From Salminus brasiliensis (lineage: Eukaryota > Chordata > Actinopteri > Characiformes > Bryconidae), in NCBI RefSeq assembly GCF_030463535.1, contig NC_132880.1, positions 31,124,987 to 31,188,986 of the forward strand: 64,000 bases of DNA, read 5' to 3'. A model generated the notes under the pieces. That model did no database searches. It had not been told where the DNA came from and worked only from the letters and a program-made list of their open reading frames with translations. Every line of letters starts with the position of its first letter. The stretch's first letter is position 1. Below are positions 1 to 13,500 of this stretch, piece after piece. A program made the position numbers and the translations under genes.

Positions 1-2700
1 AGTATAATGTTTGGTATCAAGCATTGCATTACTACTCAATTACTGCATATCGATATCAAAATCAGTACTCCGGTTTTGTGACAACACTATTAGATAATGA
101 AATATTGTAGAGGTATTAGATAGTGAATGTAGAGGTGGGCAATAGGCAAAATTATGATTTCATGATACAATTTTTTAAATCTGCCTTAAAAGACTCTTAA
201 AAAAGGAAATACATAGTATTCAACTAGACTAATTATGCAACGTACATTAAAATATGCATTTGAAAGTCATGCTAAAAACAGTGTGTTGTGCATAACTAAC
301 AGTAGTATTAAAGGAATATGTTTTATTCAGCACTATAAAAGTATTACATTTCAAAATGAAGCCTTAACCATGACAAACCTAGTTAGATTAGACTGAATGA
401 CATAAACCAGGGTTTATTGTGTGATTTGGGGGCTTTGGATTCCTACACAATTCCTCAAGCACACCTGATTCAACTCACCCGTTAACAGCCAAGTTTAGTC
501 GGTGTGTTAAAATAAGGAAATGAGCAAACTGTGCTGGACTCTGGCCCTCGGGGTTCCTGCTGTAGAACAACATTCAGAAAAGAGGAGCCCTGCCAGCCAG
601 TGGTCTACACCGATGCTGACTCTAATGCAGTACTGAAGCCCTCCACCCTCCACCCGCCACAGAAACATGGCACTGCCATCTCTTTCCATCACACGCTGGC
701 TTTATGAGGTCATAAATATTCTCAGGGTAAGCACTTTTTCATTAGCGGCCAAACCTGCTCTGCTCTGCCCTTCAGCTCTCTGAAAATGATGCAAACGATA
801 TTCAAATAAGAAGCACATCCACTATTCAACGGTGAAAAAAAACCCCACACTGCTGCAAATCATACCGAACAATTTCACAACTAAGAAGCAATAAAGTCTT
901 GATGGCGTTTGAGAACAGCAAATACTACTCCTGGAAACAATCTTATGGGGCAGCTGTAATACCTGTAAAACCTGTAAAGCATTACGTTTACAGAGAAGCA
1001 ATCTTCTCCGAGAAGAGCCAGCCTCCCTTAACACAGCATGGTGTGGAGAACTCAGGTTTGCTTTCTTTGACGTCCACCTCTGAATCAACAATTGGAAAGA
1101 GTGAGAGAAGCGTTCTGGAAGGACAAAGTCCATTCATCCGCAGTGTCAGACACCAGTCTGCACAGGAAAGTCAATACAGGGCGGTGCGTCACACCACGAC
1201 TCGCTGGGATCCCAGTCCTAGTTGCTTACACCAGACGCGACGCTCCAAAGCGGCACAACTTACATACAAAAGCAAAAGTTAACGCATATGTGAATACGGA
1301 GGCAACTGGTAGCATGTTGTTGAGATGGCCCACAAGATGTGTTCAGTTGCTCGCAACTTCTTAAATTTAACCTCAATCTAAAAGAGTTTGTTAAAGAACC
1401 CATTTCTAACTTATTTTTTTATGTTCACTCAACATCTTTTCTGTTTTCACGATCATTTTCCAACCTCGTTTTAACCCCTAAACGTTCTGTTTTTAATTAT
1501 AGTGCCTGGCATGATGTATGTCAATGAGCTCTGTTTTGGCCTGACTAATGGTAATGGTGAAGAGAGCATCACACTGAACACTCTCTCTACCAGTAAACAT
1601 CATCATAACACTCCGTATTCGAAACCAGTCTGAGCTGAAACACTCCTTATGAGGTAAATGTGAACAGGCATATTTATGCAAATACATGAATTTTGTGACA
1701 TCCCATCCCACAGACCACTGGATTTTAAATGGGCTGAGGAGCAAAAAAAAATCGTTTTCCACGATGCCGGCCCTTTACCATCGAGCATTTGCATATGTTA
1801 TATACATGTTATAGGTGTAACAGGCTATATTAATAAATAAGCTATATAGGTGTGTAAAAATAAAAGGTGTATGAATACACAGACTGTAAAAGCTATGTAA
1901 TGACTAAAAGAGAAGAAGAAGAAGGTGTGGGTCACTGATCCAATCCTTAGCAAGATGTGCAGAAGGTGTCTGTACTAAATCTTTGTGACAATAATAACAG
2001 CAATAATCTTTGGGATACAACTGACCGACTAATCTCCGCTCTGATCCTGTAAAGGAGGAAGCATGCTGTCCACCACAGACTGAAAACTGTGGAAGGCGCT
2101 GGTAAGCTGCCTGTGAAGTACCTTTAATGATTTACTTAATGATAATTATTTGGTCAGAGTTAATTAACTCCGTTCAAACATGAAGGGGGGGAGAAGAAAA
2201 AAAAAATAAAGCAACAGCAGCCAGTTTCAGTTAAATCCTCTGAAAGCTCACATATTCCAGCAACTAAAGCGGCTCTATTTTTCCACAGATACTCCGCCAC
2301 TCTGAAAGCTTGTAACAGCAACTAGACGAAGAGCATACCCGCACTCCACATGTGCCAACAAATGCTCACAAGGTCTAAGATTTCATCAAAACCACATGTA
2401 GACATGACCAAAGCCTTTCAGAAGACGTGAAAAGAGAAAGAGAGAAAGAGAACTGGTAGATGAGCAGATAACAGCTAAGAGCAACAGAGGTGAAGTTAAC
2501 AGGAAACTACTGTTTAGGCAAGAACCATTTAAAAGTGCAGAAAAGTCCTGAAACACTAAAGTCTGGCTCTGAACACGAGAAGCTGACCAATGAAAGAGCA
2601 ACGGAGAGAAAAGCAGCAGCAGACGGACTAATGAGGGTAGGAAATAGTTAAAAACAGTTCAGTACTACCTGGGTAACAAATGCAGGACACTTTTCCCACG

Positions 2701-2790
2701 TCTCTCTCTCTCTCTCGCTCTCTTTCTCTCTCACACACACAGACCAACAAGAAATGAGAAATGAGAAACAAGAAAAGAGAGGGGGAGAGA

Positions 2791-2835
<45 letters not shown>
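2701..2835. repeat. TC/GA microsatellite tract
   Basis: A (TC)n run near 2701-2732 is followed by a purine (GA)n run at about 2785-2833. The apparent minus-strand Leu/Ser-rich open frame across it is only the translation of the repeat. Confidence 0.9.
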
Positions 2836-2838
<3 letters not shown>

Positions 2839-3858
2839 GAGGAGGAGTAAAAAAAAAGGGGGGGGGAATACTGAAGGCCTCTGCCTTCTTTTAACCCCCT
2901 CCCTCCTGCTCCTCCTCCTCCTCTTCTTACCCTTTTACTCCTGCAAACGTGGGACAGCCTGGTAGGCTGCCTTGCACGACTAAGGTCGAAGTTCAGTCCT
3001 ACAAGTACTAAAACCCAAACCCCAGCAAAACTGCATTCTTCCACCACTGCACTAAATATTGAGACAGATGCGGACTGAGTCTCTTATGTTTAATCATAGC
3101 TTTATTTATCTGCACTATTAACACTGTACTTACTGTACATCCTGTATATCTGCACTCCTGGACACTTCCTGACACTTTACTTTCCTTAAATACCAATATA
3201 TGCACATGTTTATTCAGTACTGTATTTTTTTTTTATCTGCTGATATCCCGCTCCTGTTAATCTATTTATTGTTATTATTGTATTCCTGTGCTGTATTGTG
3301 TAACTACTGTGTAAAATGTCTATCTACCCATCAGATCTACACACTACACCACCATTAGTAGCTTCAGTATAGCACACAGCCTGGACTAGAGCACAGTGCA
3401 TTGTAGTGTGGCAGACTGTAGTATGTGGTTTTGGGTGCAGCCCAGTGAAACATCAGGTACCAAGAGTGAACATTTATCACATATAGATATTATGAGTGAT
3501 TTGGCATTTCATGTTATGTGTCCAGAACAAATTTAAATAACTACTGCTGAAGTAGTTATTTCCAAAGTAGCTGAAGTGAGTTTCCAAAAAGCATTAAAAA
3601 GTCACTTGCATTTTTGTTTATGGTGTAAGAAAATTGTGCAATAAATAAATAATAAAAGGCAATAAATTAAAAAATTAACTGAATAACTAATTAAACTTTA
3701 GTTGAAATTCTAAAACCTAAAAATCTAAAAATTCTTATATTCGTGTTTACCTTCAGTTTGACTTAAATCGGTTGCTTTTTTGTATCTTTATTTATTCTTA
3801 AACTTACTATTTTATTTTCAGGCGCTTTCTCTGCAAAAAAGTCACTTTTTAGTATCTA

Positions 3859-3859
3859 A

Positions 3860-3904
<45 letters not shown>

Positions 3905-3919
3905 AATAATAATAATAAA
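3859..3919. repeat. (TTA)n followed by (TAA)n, perfect inverted microsatellite
   Basis: About fourteen TTA units run straight into about six TAA units, so the tract is self-complementary and could fold into an AT cruciform or hairpin. Confidence 0.9.
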
Positions 3920-4325
3920 ATGTATAATAATTTGTTAGTAGTTTTTTTCGCCCTTTAGTAGTACCTACATTTCTCCCTTCCCCCGTTTGCATTTCCAAGC
4001 ACGCTGGTTAACCGTTTGTGAGAGCGCTGTCTGCTCTCTTCACAGCTCCAGGACCTTTAGTGTGCTTTGTGTGTTTCTCTCAGCTAAAGTCAACCCCGAG
4101 ACCCAGACCTGACCACAACAGTCCAGCGAGAGCAGCTAGCCTCACAGCTAACCCGCTACTGTACAGACCGTCCTAGTGCCCTCGCTTTCCTCCTCCAGTC
4201 AATGTTTAAACCCCAAAGCTCTCAAAATAAAGCCCTTACCCTGGGTAAAATATTCACCCTACCGGCGGTTCCTCTCCTCGTTTTCCTTTTGGTTGCTGGA
4301 AAGAGGCTGACCGGGCTGACCGGGC

Positions 4326-4349
4326 TGACTGACTGACTGACTGACTGAC
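4326..4349. repeat. (GACT)n microsatellite
   Basis: Six tandem GACT units, preceded by two copies of a short gggctgacc unit. Confidence 0.85.
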
Positions 4350-4546
4350 AGCAGGCTGGTCAGTTCAGTTTAGAGGGCTTTGCTTTGTCAAAGCTGTTAA
4401 AAGCTGACAGTCAACGCAAAGCTTCCAGCTGAGCTATTAAAACACGCTAAACACGCAGAATAGCTCTGTCGTGAAATATTCCGTTTTTTGACCGATTATC
4501 TATGCGAATAGTATCCGGCGCGCACACGAATATCGGCGCGCACACG

Positions 4547-4547
<1 letters not shown>

Positions 4548-4589
<42 letters not shown>
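4548..4589. repeat. (AC)n microsatellite
   Basis: About twenty uninterrupted AC dinucleotides inside the CpG-rich block. Confidence 0.95.
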
Positions 4590-4591
<2 letters not shown>

Positions 4592-4977
4592 TCAAACACG
4601 AGTAAACAGTCCCAGTCCCCCAACCCGTCCGGACCCCGGTCCTCACCTGTCTTCATTTCACCCACGGCCGCGGTGTCTTCAGCAGGCGAGGCGGTGCTAA
4701 GATGGATGGGGTAATGTCACTCCTGACTCTTCGCCGGGCATTGGCAGCTTTCTCCCCGTTATTTCTGCCCCTTCATTCCTGCGTCTCTCCTCATTTCTTC
4801 TTCAATCTCCTTCTCACCCGCATCTACGGATCCGCCATTCAGACAGAGGGCTGGATTAGGAGTTCACCTGCGGCGGCTCAAGCCCCGGGCGAGGCCTAGC
4901 GCTCCAGCCGGGCTAAAACAATCCCCTCACGTTTTTACCGTGGAGCTCCTATGGTAATTTTCATTCGACACCGCTGT

Positions 4978-4979
<2 letters not shown>

Positions 4980-5011
<32 letters not shown>
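4980..5011. repeat. (TG)n microsatellite
   Basis: About sixteen TG dinucleotides, in opposite orientation to the AC tract 400 bp to the left. Confidence 0.95.
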
Positions 5012-5014
<3 letters not shown>

Positions 5015-5937
5015 CTCTTGCTGTGTGTGTGGCACTTCCGGGTTGACTCACTCAAAGTCACGCCCCCTGCGAGACCCTCCCCCCTCAGGTTTCTCCTAGC
5101 AACAGCGCGCCTTAACAACCGTTGCGAGGTAGCGGTACACTGGCTAGCATGAACACCGGCTAAAATAACCCTCCAGTCCTCCACTAACGGTGCTCGGTAC
5201 CGGGGCCAGGTCTACCAATTCTAGAGACGGCAGCTCAGATTACAACTGATGGGAATCTGTGGAGTCGATTCCTAACAATTTTCCCACTTGAAAAAAAAAA
5301 AAATTAAAATAAAAAAAAAAGAGATCCAGCAAAACATCTGCTGTGTCTTTCTCGCTCTAGCTACCAAGAGAACCATCTCTGCTCTAAAATGCTTTCAGGA
5401 AATCCAATAATAAATCATAATAAATCATTTATTTATTTTACTTCAATATTTGTGGCACAGACAAACAATAAGTACACAACCCCTCAAGGAGACCACTGAC
5501 TGTGTGCACTCTTGTGGTCCTTGTTATGCCCATATTTGGCACTCTGGGGTCTAATCATCATCATCAATGGCAACAAAAAAAAAGGGGTTTTCTAAAAGAA
5601 AAAATGGCCTCCTTCAAATTCTGTGGTAAATAAATATGTTCAGAATCCAATACGTTGGATATGTGTACAGCTAATGCTACTGCACACAGATTGGAAATCA
5701 TTAGACTGCAGCCTCTTAAACAGCCGCACAAACCAGCACAGTTGGCCAGTGTGGTAGTCGAGTGATAATTAGCAAGTTCAATTTTGAGAAGCAGTTGTTT
5801 ACCACTCTAGTGCAACAACATGACCCGCCTGACCAAACTGGTCAACCGCCTCGGTCACACTGAGGGCATAACATGGCTCCAACTACAAAATGATGACGTG
5901 ACTTCAGTGGTCTATTTCAGCTCCTGGGAGTCTTTTT

Positions 5938-6490
5938 AAGTCAAGTCAAGTCAAGTCAGATTTATTTGTATAGCTTTTTACAACTGTTGGCGTCACAAAG
6001 CAGCTTTACATAATTAGTAATTAATAAAAGACAGAGACAAAGAAGAAAGAAGAAATAACTTAAGACATGAAGGATCAAAGACCCCCAGTGAGCAAGACAA
6101 CAGCGACAGTGGCAAGGAACAACTCCCTCAGAGCTGGAGGAAGAAACCTTGGGATGAACCAAGAGTCACAAGGGGGACCCGACCCATCCTCCTCTGGTCA
6201 GAACTATTTAAACATTAATGATAAAAATGACCAAACCAGGTATATCAGATAGTTTAAAATGGTGATATTAATAGTGGCAGATAGTTACGAGTCCTTTTTT
6301 TTTTAGGTTTTAACATGGTCACTAAACAGGTAGCAGTGGTAGGAGGGTGTGCCGCTGGTCTACTATGGGTGGTGGTGGGTGGGGGGCCTGCTGGTTGGAC
6401 CAGTAGGTGGCAGCTGGTTTGACGCAGGTAGAGGGGACCTCAGCGGGCAGTCTTCCAGCAGGTCGGGCTGGGTAGCATCAATTAGTTTTT
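5938..6490. repeat. Dispersed non-LTR-type repeat with (TCAAG)n end
   Basis: Begins with a tandem tcaag run, then a block reading tttatttgtatagc, then caaagcagctttacat, a ctccctcagagctggaggaagaaacc-like segment and a GC-rich tail. This arrangement is characteristic of a very abundant otophysan fish dispersed repeat. The simple 5-bp repeat at one end suggests a retroposon tail read in reverse. The exact family name is uncertain. Confidence 0.6.
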
Positions 6491-7387
6491 CCCAAAACAT
6501 AGTTTTATATAAGCAGTGTTAAATAAGGGACAGTGTTCATTGTTATGCTCGCTCTAGCATGTAAGAACCACCTTCTTTGTTAAATTTTTTTCAGGAAACC
6601 CATCCTGGATTTCTGTTGTTTTAGGTTATTCAGAAAACGTCTGATTATATTTAATTATTTGTAATCGTTAAGCACATCTGTAGAGCTAACTCTAGCTAAA
6701 TAAGTAGCTTAACAGGGGCTAGGTACCTACTCAATTATGGTGGGTAAAAGTTTCTGTTAAATCTTCTAACAGATTTTACATTTGACATTGACCAAATTGG
6801 GAGAAGGGGGGGGGGGGTGGTAAATTAATAATTTTTTTAAACAACAAAAACGTGGCAAGTTGTTGTGGATTTAAGTGGTACATTCTTCCTCCTTTCAAAA
6901 TGAAAAGTAATTTCTACACAAATCACTGAAGCAACATTTAATTAACATTTCAGCTGTTTAAAATAATCCACCACCATTCCTTGAAGACTCGCTCAACTGC
7001 GCCCTGTGGTGTTGTGCATTTATATGTTGCCTGCGGTTGAAACATCATCATTCCTTTCCCACCTCTTCATTTTCTGTAACTGTGTTTGCTTTGTAATGTT
7101 TAATTAAAAATACAAGAAGCAACAATTTCACCCAAGTCCGCCCTCATGCTAATGCTTTACAGCACACTAGCAATAGCAGGCACAATTGCAGTGCACCAGA
7201 TAAGCGCTCAGGAATGCATTTTGGAATGTAGCAAATATTTCTTGGTGGCATTTCAGCCCCACGGCATCCTGGGCTACCTTGACTTTGGGATTAATTATAA
7301 ACTGATTATGGTTACCTTAATTATGTTTCACAGGAGAGAGATCTACTTCTGATTTGCTAGGTAAAAGAGTTACACAGTGAATCATCT
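6491..7387. other. Intergenic, nothing recognised
   Basis: AT-rich sequence with a G homopolymer near 6806-6817 and no supported exon. It lies just beyond the vars2 cleavage region. Confidence 0.5.
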
Positions 7388-7393
7388 TTTATT
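7388..7393 (-). terminator. vars2: vars2 polyadenylation signal AATAAA
   Basis: The minus strand reads AATAAA 170 nt beyond the vars2 stop codon, giving a short 3' untranslated region. Cleavage would fall near 7370. Confidence 0.7.
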
Positions 7394-7562
7394 TATAACT
7401 TATTTCAACATTTATGGTACAGACAAATAATATGTACAAAAACTTAAGCTTTTATACTATGGTCCAGTATGTATTTTCATCAATCTGCTTGAAAAGTCAG
7501 TACAGTTCATTGTAAGTTCATTCCGGTTTATTTGGTTAAATTCCCAAACTCCACAGTCTCAG

Positions 7563-10500
7563 TTAACTTTTGGAAGCCTTTTTTATAGACTCCAAAGCCA
7601 AAAGTCGGTCCTCAATGCTCTTTAGCTCCTGCTCCAAAGCTGCAATCTGTGGATTTTATGAACAAGAGAAACGAATCAAGAAGTATTCATATACTTTTCT
7701 TAAACTTGGAGATGTGGTTGCTGCATTAGTGGTGGGACTTTAACTTTTAATGGAAACAAAACCCATTCCAATAACACTCTGATAAAGGCTCACCTTATTT
7801 TCAGTCTCCTGGCGAATATGTTGAGGAACCTTTTCCTTGTAGTTTGGCACTCTAGTTTGAGAGAGTGCTTGCTGAAGTCTATGGTGAAGAGTGTCTTTAC
7901 GCTGAGACAGAAGGATTATCTGTTTATCAGCATTAACACAGTTCTGTAAGAGAGGTGGAAGAGATCACTGCATTAGAATTCACAGAAACACCTCGCTGCT
8001 AAAGGAAAATATAATATAAACTAGTTTTAATGCTGTAATTTAACCCAGTATGAATCAGCTGACATTAATAATTGTGGAGTGAGTTTAATCCAGTATGAAT
8101 TTTCACATGTAATATTTACAGACTGACAATAGTATTTATGGAGTGATTTTTATTCAGTATAATTCTGCAATGTGTAGATTGTACAGTACAGCAGTAATAA
8201 CTGTGGTGTGATTTAAGTCCAGTATAGATCTGCAGTGTGTAGATTTTACATTATCGCAGTAATAACTGTGGGGTGATTTAAGTCCAGTATGAATCTGCAG
8301 TGTGTCATTTTTTTTACAGTATAACTGTAACTGCACAGTGATTTAAATCCAGTGAATATGCAGTATAATTTGTCAATCTAACAGTAATAACTAAAGTGAT
8401 TTAAGTATAAATCTGCATAATGTGCAGTTCTTCAATCTGAAATGAATAATTCTGCCGTGATTTTAATCCAGTATGAATCTGCAGTGTGTAGTTTTTACAG
8501 TATAGCAGTACTGTGGAGTGTGGAGTCAATACGTAGTATGTGTAGTTTGTCAATCTAAAAGTAATAACTTGAGTGATTTCAATTCAGTATGAATCTGCAG
8601 TGTGTGTAGTTTGTCCAATCTCAAAGTAATCATTCTGCAGTGATTTAAGTCCAGAATCCACAGTGTTTTTAGTTTTTCATTCTTAGTAATAAAAAAACTA
8701 ATCCAGCTCTAGTTTCAGTATAGTGTGATTTCACTATTACCTGTACATCAAGGTGTAATTGGACAGAATGGTCAACCACACCAAAGGGACTGCCTTCAGG
8801 TGGAGGCAGGGCAGAGGCAAATGGGAGAGATGTAGCACCCTCTTGAGGACAGTACAGGTGCAGGTTGGAGACCCGGCCCAGGATACAAATAGCAGGGCTA
8901 AAGCTGTGGAGAGTTTGAGCTTGGTCTGGCATGCACACTGCCCACACTAGGAAAAAGGAAAGGAAGGTTTGTTTGGTGGGAGTTATTTTAACAACATGTT
9001 CCAATGGCTGGCATGGCAAATATAGTTTATGTTCAGTGTCTTAGAGCTCATACCAGCACCTTTCAGACAAACAAAGCAAAATACAAAGGAAAATACCCTT
9101 AGAAGAATGGACACAGCTATGGTACTCACTATCTGGTCTTTCCTTAGTTATGTGATATTGGGCTCTCAGTGCTCTTGCCACCCTGACCACTTCCTGAACC
9201 AAAGGAAAATCAGCTTCCTCCTGAGGAAAATGCCAGTGAACCTGGAAGGATGTGAGTGACAGAAAGATAGCAGGCCGTTTTCTCTGCTCAGCATTTCAAG
9301 GGAGTCAACTGTCAACTGTTGACAGAATCATTACTTGTGTAAAAGACTATTTCCTGTAAGCACACAGTCTCTTCTGTACCTCCTCTCTTCTGTAACTCGC
9401 ATATCATTGCCAAAAATGCTGATCTGATAAAAATAAACAAATGTTTTAACTTGTTTTGAATGTATATTACACAATTTATTAATTAAAAGTGTGTTGACAT
9501 AGGTTCTCTGGAGCCATGCCATAGAAGAACCACTTCTAAATCCTTAAAGATTAAGTTAATCAGGGTGCTACAACATATTCTTTGAGGGATACAATGGAAG
9601 AACCACTTTTGGTTCCATGCAGGTTTTTAGACGGTGGAGCTATGAATGCCAGAGTTTCAAGGTCCATCATACTTTTTTATTATTCCTACCATTACTACTG
9701 CTAAGCATTTCTATGATTTTATCAGAACACCCAAGCATATCAACAGACTTGCAGTGAAAAGGTGACTTTTTACCTATATGGCTTCTCTATCTTTGAAATA
9801 GCTTTTGCTTGCCACTGTCACCTTTACTTTAAATGATTTAAATGATTTAATTTGATATAAAGAACCATGTTTCTAAGAGATGTGAGTGTGTTCTTCATAC
9901 TTTGAGTTCTTCAAACTTTACAAATATGCTTCTTATAGATGAACCAAAAGTAGTTATTCTATAGTGGTCCTCAAAAGAACCCATTTCAGCACCTTTCTTT
10001 TTAAGAATGATGGGTAGTTATTTAGGGCCATGTGGCACTCTGTAAACCAACTAAATTCAGTCATAGTACATCGGGTACTCCAGCAAAACAAACTAATGCA
10101 ACAATTAGGAGTAAAAGCTCTAAAAGAACATAGTCATAGTTAGTGTGGACACGATTAGCAGCCCAGCAAACCACTAAAAGCCAAAAGCCAAACATCACTG
10201 GAGAAAAGCTTGTGCTCCCATCCAAAACATTTGATGGTACATATTTGCTAAATGTACTTAATACTTGAATAGCTGAACTGTGTTCATACAAATTCATCTG
10301 TGAGGGTCGGGGGAAAGGTTTCTGAGTAACTATTTTTAAAGCCTGAAAAAACTCTGTATATCATAAAGGTACCAAAGTTTTTTTTAATCTTGTTCATCCA
10401 ATCCAAACCATTTGAGGATTTTAACTAGGACTTTTGGACCAAATTTCGAAAATATCTGTTGGTCGATTCATTCACTGTGAAATCATCTACACAATGTAAA

Positions 10501-13500
10501 GCATGACGCATTTTATAAATGATAAAAAAGGACATAGTATTTTTCTCTCTCATATGAGAGAGACGATATACTTTAGATGCCCTCTGCTCACCAGCTGAGA
10601 GGACGTCGGATAGGGCTGCACACACACGCTGGTCTGAGCCGTATTACGCATCAGGTCAACAGTCTGCAGTCTTTGCCAAAGCTCCTCAGTGAGAAACGGC
10701 ATGAAAGGTGAAAGGAGGCACAGAGAAGTGGACACGCAGTGATAAAGCACAGCGGCGGCAACCTTCTTCTCTACTGCTCTTTCTCCATCGTTTCCAGTGA
10801 CCTGTTGTTTCAAGACTGGTTTGATGCACTCCTTAAGTAGAAGGACAAAGAGAGACACAAAAAACAGGGCAGCATGTGAGAACAGTGGGTAGACATAAAA
10901 TCCACACAGTGGAGTTGGAACTCCAACTAAGTGAAGTGATATCAAACCCAGGTTCCTTTAACCAGCACCCATCATGTCTGCATGATTAAATGGTAAAAAA
11001 AAATTCCCCAGTGATTTACATGAAATTCTTAGTTCTACAGCAACTTGCTGAGTCAGCATTGTTCAAGGCGGTGGTCACAGTGACCAGAAGTGTTTAATGC
11101 CTCGAGAAGCTTCCTCACAGAAAGCTATTAGACAAAATGATTATGAATACACTGTCTGATGGCTGAGACTTTGTTTAATTATAGTTTTGAGGTAATGTAA
11201 CTGTAAAGAAATCTGAATAGAAGCTCCTCTTCTTTTGGTGACAGGCCAAAAAGAACCACTGCCTTTAACTAAGAATCACTGTAGAACCATTTTTAAGGGT
11301 GTAGTTTTAAACAATGTTCTGTACTGGACAGTACTGTATGTGGATTAGAAAACTGACTAGGTAGACGTCACAGAGGCTGTGGAGCCAGAAGGAATGCAGA
11401 GCGGAGGTGACTGTGTGCAGCTCATAACTCTCAAAGCCCCTCTCACACTGCTCCACTGTGCTGTATAGTTGCGAACAGATCCACTTGTCTATCCTTGACA
11501 CAGGAAAAGTCTGTGGGACAGAAAACAGAAAGAAAAAAGAAGGCAGAAGAGTTGTGAGCAGCTAGAAATGTGGGAAGTGTTTTTTGATATATGTATAAAA
11601 TTATTCTGATTTACTCGTGTTCACCCTGTGCAGGGTTTCAGATAATTCATACAAAGCTACAAAACTGTAAAAGAAGTCAGAATTTATCCTGAATGACAAA
11701 ACGGAGCTGTAGATCGTAAGATGGCCAGAAAGACATACAGCATTAGGAATGGAGTTCTATAAAAATCATATTTGAATGTCTTGTAAATCTGATTAAAAAA
11801 AATGATAAATAATGACAAATAGACCCTACTTCTGAAATCTCAAGGCAGATAACATGACAAAATGAGATTACAGCATATTATCTATTATGTATTATTTTGT
11901 CATGTGAAAAATAATAACATGTCAAAATACTTACATTATTATATTTTCAAAATATTATGTTCTTACAATACTTATATTATGCTTGGATTATAATATTTCA
12001 ATCTATGCATTATTATTTATAAAACAAAAAAAGAATAACCATTTTATGTCACAGATAATTCCATACCAGGCATGTAATATTAGTAATATTAGTTTCTAAA
12101 TTGGTTTAGCAGATATCTGTGCCTATTTTTATAACTTTAATGTTTTAGCTTTAGCATGTACATATATTATCAGAATGATTCAAATTTACAATGGTTCATA
12201 AAATTATTCAATGCATCATGAAATCTCAAATATCACCCAAACCTTTTGCACTAATTTGTATATACACACTATATTGCCAAAAGTATTTGCTTAAATGCCT
12301 TCGCACAAATATGAACTTGAGTGACCTCCAAATCTTAATCCATAGGGTTTAATATGATGTCGGGCCACCCATTTGCAGCTGTAACAGCTTTAACTCTTCT
12401 AGGAAGGCTTTCCACAAGGTTTAGGAGTGTGTTTAAGGGACTTGTTCACCATTCTTCCAGAAGTACAATTGTGAGCTCAGACACTGGTGTTGGAAGAAAA
12501 GCTCTGGCTCGCTGAGAAGGCCTGGCTAATTCATCCTAAAGGTGTTCTATCAGGTTGAGGTCAGGACTCTGTGCAGGTCAGTCAAGTTCTTCTACACCAA
12601 ACTCGCTCATCCATGTCTTTATGTTTTGTGCACTGGTGCACAGTCATGTTGGAACAGGAAGGGGCCATCCCCAAACTGTTCCTGCAAAGCAGGAGCATGA
12701 AATTGACCAAAATCTCTTGGTATGCTGGAGCATTAAGAGTTCCTTTCACGCTTGCTTTGCGCTTGGTGATGTAAGGCTTGCATGCAGCTGCTCGTCCATG
12801 GAAACCTACTCCATGAAGCTCTCTACGCACTTTTATTGAGCTAATCTAAAGGCCACATGACTTTGAAGGTCTGTAGCGATTGACTCTGCAGAAATGCACC
12901 TCAGCATCCACTGACCCCCCCCTCTGTCATTTACGTGGCCTACCACCTCACTGACAGTTGACAAAGAAATATTTAGTAGCGAAGAAATTTCACAACTGGA
13001 CTTGTTGCACAGGTGGCATCCTATCACAGTAACAAGATGAAATTCACCGAGCCCCTAAGCGTGACCCATATGGACAAAAGTATTGGGACACAATCTGTAA
13101 TTCAGATTTAGTCTATTCCATTGCCCTTAGCCATGCAATCTGCCTTTACACACATGAGTGAAAGAATGGGTCATTCTAATGAGATCATTAAATGCAACAA
13201 CTCAGAAGGTGAAATTTCTTTTCTTCTAGACATTCCACCATCAACTGTAAGTGGAATTCCTGAAAAGTGGAAGCACTTAGGAACCACAGCAAAGGGGCAC
13301 ACCATGTTTTCTATATATATATTCACACACACACACACACACATACACATTTATCTTTTAAATCTTACATGTATCAGAATTTACATGTACATGTTTTTAC
13401 ACAGCAGAGACAGTATGAACAATAAATCTTACAAGACTTAAAATGTTATGTGAAAATAGCCTGAAATTTTACATTATTATAGATTTTATTATAAAATTTA

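Larger units (their letters stand above)
1..3940. other. Non-coding stretch, no gene recognised
   Basis: I find no open frame here with a recognisable protein family. Splice-like signals exist (for example an acceptor-like AG near 2055 and a GTAAGC donor near 2103 on the plus strand), but no protein can be built from them. The sequence is AT-rich with several simple repeats. It may be intron or upstream DNA of a gene lying left of the window, because leftward splice donors occur in the CpG-rich block that follows. Confidence 0.5.
3950..5250. promoter_or_regulatory. CpG-rich promoter-like block, probable leftward first exons
   Basis: GC and CpG content rise sharply compared with both flanks. 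On the minus strand there are two strong donor sites: CAG|GTGAGG (exon end at 4647) and CAGG|GTAAGG (exon end at 4240). This fits alternative untranslated first exons of a gene reading left and out of the window. GACT and AC/TG microsatellites are embedded in it. No coding exon of that gene is visible, so its identity is unknown; that it is a promoter is inference from composition and splice signals. Confidence 0.5.

Noticed and set aside
2056-2102. Possible 47-nt coding exon on the plus strand
   Set aside because: AG and GTAAGC borders exist, but there is no homologous protein, no neighbouring exon and no frame support.
2042-2110. Short hairpin ccacag-N8-ctgtgg as a microRNA
   Set aside because: Stem of only six base pairs, too short for a precursor.
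8035-8665. CRISPR-like array (regular repeats with spacers)
   Set aside because: Repeats and 'spacers' are both diverged and related to each other; eukaryotic intron setting; no cas genes.
12555-13441. Short frames at 12.5-13.4 kb as possible host genes
   Set aside because: They are pieces of Tc1 transposase in broken frames.
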